Shown here piece by piece: positions 6,401-15,699 of a DNA stretch of 64,000 nt. The notes below the pieces were generated by a model, which saw nothing but the letters and a program-made list of their open reading frames with translations, searched no databases and had not been told where the DNA came from. The stretch comes from Alistipes sp. (GTDB lineage: Bacteria > Bacteroidota > Bacteroidia > Bacteroidales > Rikenellaceae): assembly GCA_017623505.1 (NCBI GenBank), contig JAGAOZ010000021.1:84112-148111 (forward strand), in the 5' to 3' direction. The first letter of the stretch is position 1, and the number at the start of each line of letters is the position of its first letter. The position numbers and the translations under genes were made by a program.

Positions 6401-8776
6401 TTAGAACGGATAACCCACACCAAAATTCAGCGATGTATTCTTCCACTTGAAATTACTTATCCACCTCTCTCCCTCTGGGCGGTTAGGGTTATGAAGCTGT
6501 ATACCCCAGTCCAGACGCAATATCGCAAAGTCGATATCCAGTCTGATGCCGATACCTGTGTTGAATCCCAGCTGCTTGTAGAACTTATTGAAGTGGAATA
6601 CACCATCGGCTGGCACCTGTGCCTCCGAGCCACCCAGATACCATACGTTACCCAAGTCGAGGAACGTAGCACCGTGGAACATCCACCATATAGGGAATCT
6701 GAACTCTAAGTTAGCCTCCAGTCGCATATCACCCATCTGTACAGGATAGGCAGTATCTTGTGCCGGAGTATTTCCCGGGCCAAGTGTTCGAGGGGCCCAT
6801 CCACGCATACTGTTGCTACCACCGACGTAGAACATACGGTCGAAAGGCAGTGCTGACGAGTTGCCGTAGGGGACACCCACTCCCGCAAATATTCTACCTG
6901 CCAGAGCTGTCTTCTCGCCCAAAACTATCTTACGGCTGATGCTCACATCGCCACGTACATATTGCGAGTAAGGTGTGCCGAAGAGGTTGTATTTCCCCTC
7001 GTCGCTCTTATTCAGGAACGCGACACCTATCAAGTTCAGCAGGTTACCCGCCGACTCGAAGTTTGCGCGCAGGAGTGTTGCGCTGCCGCCGACATTCTTG
7101 TTTTGGTTGTTGTAGACGTACGATGCCGAGAGTCCGAGGATAGCCTGTGTCTTGTAACTCTGACGCAGATATTCATTTTGTAGCGAGTTGAAGAAATCCT
7201 CATTGATGTAACCCACCGAAATCCAGTTGAAGTCCAACGGACGCAGCTGATAGAAGTAACGGCCATTCATGCTCTGCCATGAGTAGGTCCACGTCACACG
7301 CGAGAGGTCTCGGCGGTAGTACGGTCTATCTTGATAGTTGAACGACGCCTCCACCTTTGTTCGTGGGGCATTGATGTTTCGTGTCGATATATCGAATGGC
7401 GTGATAAAACGAGGGAATGACATTCCGACAGTAAATCCCAACTCGTTGGCACGTCGTTTCACCGCATTAGGAGCCTTCATATACTCGTAACCGAAGGTCA
7501 CCGAGGCGTTGAGCGTCTCCATGCCCTTGAATATGTTACGGTTTTGGTAGCCGGCTGTTGCCGATATGCCGAAGAAGCTCGACGTCGTGCTTCCCTCCAG
7601 CTCGACATTGAATCCCTGTTTTAGTGTCGGTGAGCAGAGGATATAACACCTGAGCAACCCCTCCTCGATGTTGCTAAACTCTTTTGGGGAGTACGCCTGT
7701 GCGCCCTCGCCTGCATAGTTTAGCAGCTTCACATCTTCTCCCTGAGGCAGCTCCTCGAATATTATTCTTGCGCTCTTGAAGTATCCGAGCGACATAATAT
7801 CCGAATATGTACGCTCCACCAGTGATGCGTTGTATAGGGTATTTGGCGTCATCGGTATTGCTCCGTGTAGCACCTTAGGTCTTACATTTGGCTTTCCCTG
7901 GCTCACGATGTTCAAACCGTTGTAGTATGTTGTATCGAGCAGTGTCAGGTTCTGCTCCAGGCGTGTCACTGTTGGGTTGTATGCCGGCAGGACGTTTATC
8001 TCAGCTATGCGGAACACCTTGTTGTTATCCATCTGTGCCACTCCGCGCTCGTCGTAACCTGTTATGTTACGTCGCACAACCATCTTAACCTTCGCTGTGC
8101 GGTTGCCGTCGAGTGTATCGACTCGATATGTGATGTTGTTTACCGTGAAGTTGAAGTAACCTCTATCGTTCAGGTAGTGTGCGATGCGTGCTCGCTCTGC
8201 ATCCAGCTCCGTAATATCGAATCTATCGCCCACCTTTATCAGCGAGTTGGCTGTGTCGGCAGCAATTATAGGCTCCAGCTCTTCATCTCGAAACTCATAC
8301 GACAGCTCTGTAATAGAGTAAGGCTCTCCCTGTCGTATATCGTAGGTTATGTAGGCTCTGTTTCTCTTACGTGTAGTATCTACCGTATACCTTACCTCCG
8401 AGTCGTAGTAACCTCTGGAGTTCATGTAGGTCTTCAAGTTCTGTGCGCTCTTCTCCGTCAGGGCCATATCGAGCAATACAGGCTTTTCGCCGATTTTACG
8501 CTTCAGGTTGTTCCACCAGTTATCCTTCTCAGGCTTTGCTTGGTTGTAAGTCCAGACGTAGAAGTTGGTGCCGAGGAAGTGTTTGTTAGGAGTCTGTCGC
8601 ACATATACCTCGAAGGTCTCTACTGTGAAGCGGTCGTGTTTAGGCGTCTGCTTGTCGGTGTTTATTGTCACCTCCTGCACCAGATACTCCCCCTGGGATA
8701 GGTGGCGCGTCACATTACATGCCGAGCATAATATACCCAGCAGAGCCGCCATTACTATTTGCCTAAGGTTTTTCAT
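6401..8776 (-). CDS. tamL: TamL, translocation and assembly module lipoprotein (BamA/TamA superfamily)
   Basis: This 791-residue outer-membrane protein begins with a lipoprotein signal, MKNLRQIVMAALLGILCSAC, with Cys20 as the lipidated residue. Several POTRA-like segments follow up to about residue 400, for example TRKRNRAYITYDIRQGEPYS. A 16-strand Omp85 barrel makes up the rest; it includes the conserved MRGWAPRTLGPG stretch and ends in NFGVGYPF, a C-terminal beta-signal with terminal Phe. TamL replaces TamA in Bacteroidetes and is expected to act with TamB in outer-membrane assembly. The start at 8776 is chosen because an upstream start at 8803 would put nine polar residues before the signal peptide. 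A promoter lies at 8844-8874. Confidence 0.9.
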   Translation of the reverse strand: MKNLRQIVMAALLGILCSACNVTRHLSQGEYLVQEVTINTDKQTPKHDRFTVETFEVYVRQTPNKHFLGTNFYVWTYNQAKPEKDNWWNNLKRKIGEKPVLLDMALTEKSAQNLKTYMNSRGYYDSEVRYTVDTTRKRNRAYITYDIRQGEPYSITELSYEFRDEELEPIIAADTANSLIKVGDRFDITELDAERARIAHYLNDRGYFNFTVNNITYRVDTLDGNRTAKVKMVVRRNITGYDERGVAQMDNNKVFRIAEINVLPAYNPTVTRLEQNLTLLDTTYYNGLNIVSQGKPNVRPKVLHGAIPMTPNTLYNASLVERTYSDIMSLGYFKSARIIFEELPQGEDVKLLNYAGEGAQAYSPKEFSNIEEGLLRCYILCSPTLKQGFNVELEGSTTSSFFGISATAGYQNRNIFKGMETLNASVTFGYEYMKAPNAVKRRANELGFTVGMSFPRFITPFDISTRNINAPRTKVEASFNYQDRPYYRRDLSRVTWTYSWQSMNGRYFYQLRPLDFNWISVGYINEDFFNSLQNEYLRQSYKTQAILGLSASYVYNNQNKNVGGSATLLRANFESAGNLLNLIGVAFLNKSDEGKYNLFGTPYSQYVRGDVSISRKIVLGEKTALAGRIFAGVGVPYGNSSALPFDRMFYVGGSNSMRGWAPRTLGPGNTPAQDTAYPVQMGDMRLEANLEFRFPIWWMFHGATFLDLGNVWYLGGSEAQVPADGVFHFNKFYKQLGFNTGIGIRLDIDFAILRLDWGIQLHNPNRPEGERWISNFKWKNTSLNFGVGYPF

Positions 8777-8843
8777 CCTCTGTTCATCCTCTACAAAATC
8801 CACTCCAACTCTTCTTAAGAGTTGCCCGTGCGCAATAATCTTT

Positions 8844-8874
8844 CAAAAATACGAATATTTTGTTCTTAAAACAA
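8844..8874 (-). promoter_or_regulatory. Promoter of tamL
   Basis: On the minus strand TTG (8874-8872) and TATTTTTG (8851-8844) are 20 bp apart. Confidence 0.75.
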
Positions 8875-8935
8875 CACGCGAGGCGATATTTTTGATATCT
8901 GCCATAGTTTTGCACCCTCTTTGTCGTTTTTTTCG

Positions 8936-8943
8936 TATTTTTG
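8936..8943 (+). promoter_or_regulatory. -7 element of the alpha/beta hydrolase gene
   Basis: TATTTTTG lies 25 bp before the ATG at 8969. Because it falls inside the longest open frame (from 8921), it argues for the later start. The nearest TTG upstream is 23 bp away. Confidence 0.6.
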
Positions 8944-8968
8944 TCTGCGAAACAAAACGCTAAATCAT

Positions 8969-9766
8969 ATGAAAGAGAGTTTTTTGATGGCGGGTTCTAC
9001 CGCTCTGCATATAGCCGACAGTGGTGTCGGCGATAAGGTTTTGGTCTTGTTGCACGGCTATTTGGAGTCGATGTATGTGTGGGATGATTTCACCCCGCTT
9101 CTCACTCCTTCGATGCGTGTCATCACGCTCGATATCCCCGGCCACGGCATCTCCGAGGTCAAGGGCGAGGTGCATACTATGGAGCAGATGGCTGATGTTG
9201 TGAAGGATATGTTGGATGCTTTAGGCTTGGAGCGTGTCACCCTGTGTGGTCACTCCATGGGCGGCTATATCTCGTTGGCTTTCTGTGAGAAGTACCCTGA
9301 GCGATTGGATGGTGTTGTGCTGCTGAGCTCATCTCCTATGGCTGATACGGAGCTCAAGCGCGAGAATCGTCGTCGCGAGATAGCCCTTGTCAAGGCGGGC
9401 AAGAAGGATTTGTTGGCTGCCGTAGCCCCTGAGGCGGGCTTTGCCGAGCAGAACCGTAAACGCCTCAAGGACTATATCGAGGATTTGGTTGAGCAGGTAC
9501 ATATCACCGAGGAGGAGGGTATCGTCGCCCTGCTGGGAGGTATGATTGAACGCAAGGACCAAAACGAGATGCTCAGCACATCTGCTGTGCGACAGCTCTT
9601 TATTTTGGGTAGGTGGGATGGCTATATTCCTGTTGAGGCTGCCGAGGAGTTTATAGCTTTGAATCCTCAGGCGCAGGTTGTCTGGCTTGAGCAGTCTGGC
9701 CACATGGGCTTTATCGAGGAGCCCGAAGCGTGTGCCGAAGCATTGAAAACTTTTGTCCTTAACTAA
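8969..9766 (+). CDS. Alpha/beta-fold hydrolase
   Basis: This is a 265-residue single-domain hydrolase. The oxyanion segment LLHGYLES is near residue 27. The nucleophile elbow GHSMGG is near residue 94. The likely acid and base are in GRWDGYIP and [11 protein letters not shown] close to the C-terminus. No signal peptide is visible, so it is probably cytoplasmic. The family covers esterases, lactonases and C-C hydrolases, and the sequence does not decide the substrate. It is transcribed alone, away from tamL, and is followed by repeats and a terminator shared with skp. Confidence 0.85.
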   Translation: MKESFLMAGSTALHIADSGVGDKVLVLLHGYLESMYVWDDFTPLLTPSMRVITLDIPGHGISEVKGEVHTMEQMADVVKDMLDALGLERVTLCGHSMGGYISLAFCEKYPERLDGVVLLSSSPMADTELKRENRRREIALVKAGKKDLLAAVAPEAGFAEQNRKRLKDYIEDLVEQVHITEEEGIVALLGGMIERKDQNEMLSTSAVRQLFILGRWDGYIPVEAAEEFIALNPQAQVVWLEQSGHMGFIEEPEACAEALKTFVLN

Positions 9767-9816
9767 AAACTGAAAAAGCCAATTACTCTTCACTAATTCT
9801 TCATTGCACATTGAAT

Positions 9817-9868
9817 AAAACGTCATTCCCCGACTTGCGCAGCAAGGCGATGGGAATCTACCTTTTAT
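9817..9868. repeat. Family A hairpin repeat, diverged copy A6
   Basis: CGTCATTCCCCGA and GATGGGAATCTACC keep the family ends, but the stem is now ATTCCC/GGGAAT with inner CTTGC/GCAAG, so the outer stem also changed in both arms. Confidence 0.7.
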
Positions 9869-9978
9869 TATACACCCTCACTGATACCAAACACAATCCC
9901 GCCGTAGACTTTAGTATCCCTTAATAACCCTTAGTTTCCTAACCTCCATCAAACATCCTCTACCACCAACGGTAACGC

Positions 9979-9998
9979 GGGTAACCAAATAGTTACCC
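9979..9998. repeat. Family C palindrome, copy 9
   Basis: GGGTAACCAAATAGTTACCC. The rest of 9767-10050 is the same filler as in the other arrays. Confidence 0.8.
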
Positions 9999-10060
9999 AA
10001 GCTACTAAGCGTAAAAGTGAAAGGTAAAAACTGAAAACTAAGTCAATGACGCCAAATATA

Positions 10061-10098
10061 AAAAAACCGCAAACCCCATTTCGGAGCTTGCGGTTTTT
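10061..10098. terminator. Bidirectional terminator between the hydrolase and skp genes
   Basis: AAAAAACCGCAA (10061-10072) pairs with TTGCGGTTTTT (10088-10098), with A and T runs on both sides. Confidence 0.85.
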
Positions 10099-10138
10099 CT
10101 CTTTGGGCACGGCTAAAAAGCCTGTCGCTACGTAATGC

Positions 10139-10693
10139 TTACTGAGCAGGTGTAGCTGCTGGTGCTGCGCCCTCTGCTGGGAGTGTCACGCCCAATTTAG
10201 CGCATACCTCAGGAGCAATATCCACCACTGCTGCCTCGTCGATGTAAGCCAACGAGCCGGCTGTCTCATCAAATATAGCTATGTAACCACCTGCCTTAGC
10301 CACCTCGTTGATAGCTGCTACGGCCTTCTCTGTTACAGGCTGCATCAACTCCATCTGCTTCTTCTGTACCTCCTGCTGAGCTATCTGCTGGAACTCCTGG
10401 TAACGCTTAGCCAAGTCGTCCAACTCCTTCTCCTTAAGCTGCTTTGCCGAGTCGCTCAAAGTCTGATATGATGCCTGATACTCCTGGTAACGAGTGTTAT
10501 ATTCCACCTGAATAGTCTCCAGCTGTGCACCCCACTCCTTTGAGAACTCCTCCAACTGTGTCTGTGCATCCTTGAACTCCTGCATATTTACGATGATGAG
10601 CTGAGAGTTGATGCGTCCGAACTTCTGTGCAAAAACAGCTGTTGAGCACAGTGCAAATACTACCACTAAGGTAAGCTTCAATACTTTCTTCAT
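10139..10693 (-). CDS. skp: OmpH/Skp-family periplasmic chaperone (second copy)
   Basis: This 184-residue protein has a signal peptide, MKKVLKLTLVVVFALCSTAVFA, then a long helical region (about residues 40-125) rich in Glu, Gln and Lys, as in the tentacles of Skp. It ends in a low-complexity Ala/Pro tail. Skp-type chaperones hold unfolded outer-membrane proteins for the Bam machine. It is the last gene of uppS-bamA-skp-skp, 26 bp after the other skp copy. Confidence 0.85.
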   Translation of the reverse strand: MKKVLKLTLVVVFALCSTAVFAQKFGRINSQLIIVNMQEFKDAQTQLEEFSKEWGAQLETIQVEYNTRYQEYQASYQTLSDSAKQLKEKELDDLAKRYQEFQQIAQQEVQKKQMELMQPVTEKAVAAINEVAKAGGYIAIFDETAGSLAYIDEAAVVDIAPEVCAKLGVTLPAEGAAPAATPAQ

Positions 10694-10719
10694 AATTTAT
10701 TAGTTGTATAGTTTAAAAT

Positions 10720-11226
10720 TTATTTCACAAGTTTAATAATCTCCTCTGTCTTGTCTGCCTTCGAAGAGTAGTAGAGCATTGTTGCGTTCTGTGCTATGTC
10801 GATAATCATATCGTAGCCCTTCTGCTGAGCATACTGCTCTATTGTCTCAAATACCTTCTTCTGTATAGGCTGAATCATCTCCAGACGCTTCTTCATCAGC
10901 TCTCCCTCCGAGCCAAACAGAGACTCTTGGAACTCTGATGCCTCCTTCTCTTTTTTGAGGATATTCTCCTCGTTAGCCTTCTGTGAAGCCTCTGATAGCG
11001 AAGCCTTACGCTCCATGTAAGTATTATAGAGAGTCTCTACCGCCTCAAACTTCTCGTCCACCTGTTTTTGGTATTGCTCTGCCAGGTTGTCGAGCTCTGT
11101 TATTGCTGTGTTGTACGCCTCGATAGACTTAAAAATCTTCTCGCTATCTACTACGGCATAGTTTTGTGCCGATGCTACTGTTGCCAGACCTATTGTCATA
11201 GCCAACATCAAAATCATCTTTTTCAT
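10720..11226 (-). CDS. skp: OmpH/Skp-family periplasmic chaperone (first copy)
   Basis: This 168-residue protein has the signal peptide MKKMILMLAMTIGLATVASA, the family opening QNYAVVDSEKIF, and a central coiled-coil region from about residue 40 to 125. It is a paralogue of the next gene; two tandem OmpH genes after bamA are usual in Bacteroidales. The product should act in the periplasm on nascent outer-membrane proteins. It lies 83 bp downstream of bamA with no terminator between. Confidence 0.88.
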   Translation of the reverse strand: MKKMILMLAMTIGLATVASAQNYAVVDSEKIFKSIEAYNTAITELDNLAEQYQKQVDEKFEAVETLYNTYMERKASLSEASQKANEENILKKEKEASEFQESLFGSEGELMKKRLEMIQPIQKKVFETIEQYAQQKGYDMIIDIAQNATMLYYSSKADKTEEIIKLVK

Positions 11227-11309
11227 AACTCTATCTGTTTTAGGTTATATAATTATCAAAAATCCTACCACGTACCTACGGCATCTTTCCTATACAGCCT
11301 CGCTGCCCC

Positions 11310-13868
11310 TTAGAATGATTGGCCGAGGGTGAAGTGGAAGTGTCCGCCGCTGCGTCGTACGTCGCCTGCCGGAGCATCGAATCCCCAACCCCAGTCAAGA
11401 CCGAGCTGACCTACGATAGGCAGATAAACTCTCACGCCGAGACCTGCCGAACGCTTGATGTTGAATGGTGAGAACTCTTTCCACGACTTGAAGCCGTTAC
11501 CACCCTCCAGGAATCCCAATACGAAGATTTGTGATGAAGGCTTCAGTATAATAGGATAACGTACTTCGAGGGTGTATTTATTGTATGCAAGTGAATAATT
11601 ACTATCCACAGGGTCCAATGCTCCGTCGTCGTAACCGCGCAGACCGATGATGTCCACACCATAAATCGTGTATCCGCTCATGCCGTCACCACCGACCTCG
11701 AATCGCTGGAAAGGAGATGACTTATGACGGTTGTAGTGTCCCAGGAATCCCATCTCTGCTGCTGCCATGATTACCAAGTCGCCATTGTTTGACAAAGCCT
11801 GGAACCACTTACCTTTCAGCTGCCAGCGGTGGTACTCAATCCACTTGTAACGCACGTTGTCGGCCATGTTCTCGTCGCTGTAATCCTTACCATCCCATGC
11901 TGAGTATGGAGGAGTGAGTGTCGCTGTTATCGAGAACTCCGAACCCTTACGAGGATATATAGGCTGGTCGATTGTCGAACGTCCGAAAGCAATCTTTAAC
12001 GAGAGCTCGTTTGCCACACCATTCTTCATGATGAAGTAATCCCAGTTGTGGAGTGCGTAGCGACGATATTGTCCCTCGACGTAGAGTGTAAAGTTAGGGT
12101 CTGGCCACTTGAGTCGCTTACCCAATCCGACGCCGATACCGAGTGTACGGAAGTGCATTGTCGATGACTGCCAGATGTAATATGCGTTGTTCTGCTCCGA
12201 CCAGTGTGCCGATACTGTCAGCGAGTTAGGCTTACGGCCACCTACCCAAGGGTCTGTGAAGCTTGCTGCAATAGCCTTGTAGTACGTACCGTTTGTCTGA
12301 CCTGAGATAGAGAACTTCTGATTCTGTCCCATAGGATATGGACGCCATGTTCCCTTCTTGAACATGTTACGTGTCGAGAGGTTGTTGAGCGTGATACCTA
12401 CCGAGCCTACAAATGAGCCTGAGCCCCAACCTCCGGCGATGTTGAATTGGTCGCTGGCGGTCTCTGTAAGTGGGAAGTTCACATTTACCAAGTCATCCGT
12501 TACAGGCTGAATATCCGGCTGCAAAGACTCTGCGTCGAAGTGTCCCATACCCATCAGCTGACGCAACGTATACATAAGCAACGAACGGTCGTAGAGCATA
12601 CCCGGATATATAGCCAACTCACGACGTATCACCTCGTCATCGACGCGGATGTTACCCGATATACCTACCTCGTTAATCGTGAAAGGCTTACCCTCGAATA
12701 CGCGCACCTCTATATCAATGCTATCCTTGCCTACAACAATCTCCGTAGGGTCAATCTGCGACATCAGATAACCACTATTTTGATATATGCTGGCCACAGA
12801 TTGCTGCTCTGGGTCCATCTCACGACCCACACCCAGTCGCTTGTGCATCGACTTCTTGTCGTATGTGTCGCCCTTCTTCACACCAAACATACGCTGCAAG
12901 TAGTCGGTGTCGTATACCGAGTTACCCACCCAGCGCACGTCGCGGATGTAGAACTTCTCACCTTCGGTAATATCGAGGTGAATACCTATACGGTTGTCGC
13001 TTATCTGGTAAATTGAATCCGAGAGAATCGTAGCATTTCTGTAACCGCGTGAGTTGTAGAAATCCAACAACAGATTCTTATCCTCCTTGTATTCGTCAGC
13101 CTTGAACTTCGAGCTCTTGAAGATGTTGATGCTCTTCTGACGTGTCTTCTTGAAGGTCTTACGCAGACGTTTGTCATCAAACTGCTCGTTACCTGAGAAT
13201 GTAATCTTACCGACCTTCACCTTCTCGTTCTTTGTGATGCGGAAGGTTACGTTCACAGCATTTTGGATTAGCGAATCATTCTCCACTATGGTCTTTACCT
13301 CGACGTTGCGGAAGCCCTTGTCTGCAAAATCCTTCTTTATGAGTCGTTCGCTGCGGTCAATCACATAATCCGAGAGCTCTGTACCGCGCTTCAGCTTCAG
13401 CTTCTCCAACAAATCCTTCTGCTTGCTGCGACCAATACCCTCGCCTTCGAAGTACCACTGATAGACACGTGGACGCTCTTGTAAGTAGAGCTCCAAGTCG
13501 AGTGTGTCGCCCTCGATAGTCGCTCCGACCTTAATATCCGAGAAGTAACGCTGACTCCACAGACGCGAGAGCGAGTTCGAGATATAAGCACTTGGCAGAT
13601 ATATCGAGTCGCCCGGAATAAGTCCCGAAGCGGCACGCAGCTGGTTGTGGTCCAGATGCTCTACGCCGTGAATGTTTACGTTACGTATGTGGTATAGCTT
13701 AGGCTCTCCGGTGAACTCCATCATCGGAGCATTCTTATCGAATACAACCTCAGTTTTCGCATTGTCCAGCGAGTCGGTTTTTGTTTCGGTTGTCTGCGCA
13801 AAAGCGGCTCCCGCCGAGATACCCAGCAGTGCCACCAAAGCCACAAATCCTTTAGAAATGTAATTCAT
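11310..13868 (-). CDS. bamA: BamA, outer-membrane protein assembly factor
   Basis: This 852-residue protein has a signal peptide ending near AGAAFAQ, POTRA repeats from about residue 55 to 430 (for example VNIHGVEHLDHNQL and VKVGKITFSGNEQFD), and a C-terminal Omp85 barrel from about 470. The barrel has the RGYDDGALDP segment and ends in HFTLGQSF with terminal Phe. BamA inserts beta-barrel proteins into the outer membrane. It lies in one leftward run with uppS upstream (25 bp) and the skp pair downstream. A long N-terminal stretch between signal and first POTRA is common in the phylum. Confidence 0.95.
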   Translation of the reverse strand: MNYISKGFVALVALLGISAGAAFAQTTETKTDSLDNAKTEVVFDKNAPMMEFTGEPKLYHIRNVNIHGVEHLDHNQLRAASGLIPGDSIYLPSAYISNSLSRLWSQRYFSDIKVGATIEGDTLDLELYLQERPRVYQWYFEGEGIGRSKQKDLLEKLKLKRGTELSDYVIDRSERLIKKDFADKGFRNVEVKTIVENDSLIQNAVNVTFRITKNEKVKVGKITFSGNEQFDDKRLRKTFKKTRQKSINIFKSSKFKADEYKEDKNLLLDFYNSRGYRNATILSDSIYQISDNRIGIHLDITEGEKFYIRDVRWVGNSVYDTDYLQRMFGVKKGDTYDKKSMHKRLGVGREMDPEQQSVASIYQNSGYLMSQIDPTEIVVGKDSIDIEVRVFEGKPFTINEVGISGNIRVDDEVIRRELAIYPGMLYDRSLLMYTLRQLMGMGHFDAESLQPDIQPVTDDLVNVNFPLTETASDQFNIAGGWGSGSFVGSVGITLNNLSTRNMFKKGTWRPYPMGQNQKFSISGQTNGTYYKAIAASFTDPWVGGRKPNSLTVSAHWSEQNNAYYIWQSSTMHFRTLGIGVGLGKRLKWPDPNFTLYVEGQYRRYALHNWDYFIMKNGVANELSLKIAFGRSTIDQPIYPRKGSEFSITATLTPPYSAWDGKDYSDENMADNVRYKWIEYHRWQLKGKWFQALSNNGDLVIMAAAEMGFLGHYNRHKSSPFQRFEVGGDGMSGYTIYGVDIIGLRGYDDGALDPVDSNYSLAYNKYTLEVRYPIILKPSSQIFVLGFLEGGNGFKSWKEFSPFNIKRSAGLGVRVYLPIVGQLGLDWGWGFDAPAGDVRRSGGHFHFTLGQSF

Positions 13869-13893
13869 CTATATCTCAAAAAGTTTCTTATCT

Positions 13894-14607
13894 CTATTTC
13901 ACTAAACCGTAGCGACGCTCTCTTAGGGCGTATGCCTCCAGCGCCTTTTGCAACTCGGCCTTGTCAAAGTCGGGCCACAACACCTCCGAGAAGTATAGCT
14001 CGGCGTATGAGGCCTGCCAGAGCAGGAAGTTACTGAGTCGATACTCTCCGCTTGTGCGAATTACAAGGTCGGGGTCCGGCACTCCTGCTGTGAGCAACGA
14101 GTCCGATATGAGCTGTTGGTCAATCTGCTCCAGTGTAAGCTCTCCGCTCTGCACCTTGCGGGCAATCTGACGTACCGCCTCGGTTATCTCACTACGTGAG
14201 GAGTAGTCCAGCGCAAGTATCAATGTCATCTGCTCTCCCTCGCGCGTCTTCTCCTCGATGCTCTCTATCGCCTTGAGTACCTTTGGCGAGAAGAGCTGCT
14301 TGCGTCCCATCACACAAACTCTGATGCCGCCCTCGCGCAGGTTGTCACTCTCCATCTCGACACCCTTGCATATCAGCTCCATCAAAGCATCTACCTCCTC
14401 CTGTGGTCGTCCCCAGTTCTCTGTCGAGAAGGCATATACGGTAAGATACTTCACCCCTGCCTCTGCGGCGTTACGGATGGTTGCTCTGAGAGCCTCCATA
14501 CCGGCCGCGTGGCCCTCGCTGCGTTGCTTTCCGCGCATCTTGGCCCACCGTCCGTTGCCATCCATAATGATAGCAATATGCCGAGGAGTATCTTGATTTA
14601 GGTTCAT
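13894..14607 (-). CDS. uppS: Isoprenyl transferase (undecaprenyl diphosphate synthase)
   Basis: This is a 237-residue cis-prenyltransferase. The signature MDGNGRWAKMRGKQRSEGHAAG is at residues 15-36, with the catalytic Asp in MDGN. The second conserved block, DPDLVIRTSGEYRLSNFLLWQ, binds the isopentenyl diphosphate side. It makes the C55 lipid carrier for peptidoglycan and surface glycans from farnesyl diphosphate, in the cytoplasm at the membrane. It is the first gene of uppS-bamA-skp-skp. Confidence 0.95.
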   Translation of the reverse strand: MNLNQDTPRHIAIIMDGNGRWAKMRGKQRSEGHAAGMEALRATIRNAAEAGVKYLTVYAFSTENWGRPQEEVDALMELICKGVEMESDNLREGGIRVCVMGRKQLFSPKVLKAIESIEEKTREGEQMTLILALDYSSRSEITEAVRQIARKVQSGELTLEQIDQQLISDSLLTAGVPDPDLVIRTSGEYRLSNFLLWQASYAELYFSEVLWPDFDKAELQKALEAYALRERRYGLVK

Positions 14608-14615
14608 ATAACTCG

Positions 14616-14623
14616 CAAATGTA
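14616..14623 (-). promoter_or_regulatory. Possible -7 element of uppS
   Basis: TACATTTG on the minus strand lies only 8 nt before the uppS start codon, which would give a transcript with almost no leader. No -33 element is seen at the usual distance. Confidence 0.4.
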
Positions 14624-14708
14624 GTTATTTTAACTCGTAAATTAAAGCTTTTTCAGGTTTTTATGTAATAAAAACGCCAAAACGACTATTTGGGCCACCT
14701 TTTTTGCG

Positions 14709-15581
14709 TTAGTTGCGTATGTCGGTGTCCCACATCATCTTGTTACGTAACGTTTCGTAAAACGAAATATTGTGCGATACAACCAATAAAATCTGTCGTT
14801 GTGAGCGACGTATTTTTAACTTGTCGGTTGGGTGTACGGAGTAGGTCTTATTATCCACCGATAGCTCTGCATTCAAAGAGTATTGAGGGTCTATTTCGAG
14901 CTCTATTTCTGCCGATGCGGGAACCACCAGAGGGCGTACTCCGAAGTTGTGCGGTGCCAGAGGTGTGAGCAATATGGTGTCGCAGTCGGGCGATATGATT
15001 GGACCTCCTGCGCTGAGCGAGTAGGCTGTTGAACCCGTTGGTGTTGAGATGATTACACCGTCGCCATTGTAGCGCGCTACCACCTGCCCATTGACCTTTG
15101 CTTTGGCTCTGAGCATCGAGGCCTCAGCGCGATGTATTACCACCTCGTTCAGTGCCGTCAGCGTTAAGTTCTCTATGCCCTGCACTTCGAGTGTCATTCG
15201 TCGCTGAATATGGAACGAGCGTTCTACTACGCTCTTCAAAAACTCTTCCAGCTCGTGAACTTGTACCGAGGTGAGAAAACCCAGATGTCCCAGATTTACT
15301 CCGGCAACCGGTATCTGGTTATCTCCCAGGCGGCGTATTCCCTCCAACAATGTGCCGTCGCCCCCGAAGCACAACATTATGGCCTCAGCCTCCTGTGGCT
15401 TAACGTTGTTGGTGTATATTTTGTCCGACGGAATCTCTATATTTGTGAGCTCCTGCACTACGTTTGCAAACTCCAAATTTATCTCGTAGACGAAGCTGTA
15501 TTGCTCAAGCAGGCGGAACAAATTTTGCAATTGTTCTGCGGTGTGAGCGATTCCATATCTCGAAAAAAGTATTATTTTCAT
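14709..15581 (-). CDS. nadK: NAD kinase
   Basis: This 290-residue enzyme phosphorylates NAD to NADP. The diagnostic FGGDGTLLEG motif is near residue 75, followed by the NLGHLGFL segment and GDGVIISTPTGSTAYSLSAGGPI near 175, which form the NAD and ATP sites. The length is normal. It is separated by about 100 bp from uppS and diverges from pdxJ. The last residues overlap no other gene. Confidence 0.95.
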   Translation of the reverse strand: MKIILFSRYGIAHTAEQLQNLFRLLEQYSFVYEINLEFANVVQELTNIEIPSDKIYTNNVKPQEAEAIMLCFGGDGTLLEGIRRLGDNQIPVAGVNLGHLGFLTSVQVHELEEFLKSVVERSFHIQRRMTLEVQGIENLTLTALNEVVIHRAEASMLRAKAKVNGQVVARYNGDGVIISTPTGSTAYSLSAGGPIISPDCDTILLTPLAPHNFGVRPLVVPASAEIELEIDPQYSLNAELSVDNKTYSVHPTDKLKIRRSQRQILLVVSHNISFYETLRNKMMWDTDIRN

Positions 15582-15699
15582 CCTCCTCTAAAAAAAAATA
15601 AGTAACTTTACCACGTTAAACCCCAAAAAACATAACCAATCGAAGATTTTTTGTAACGATTCTTGCAATAATCTTAACCATTGGAGGTGTTTTCTGATG

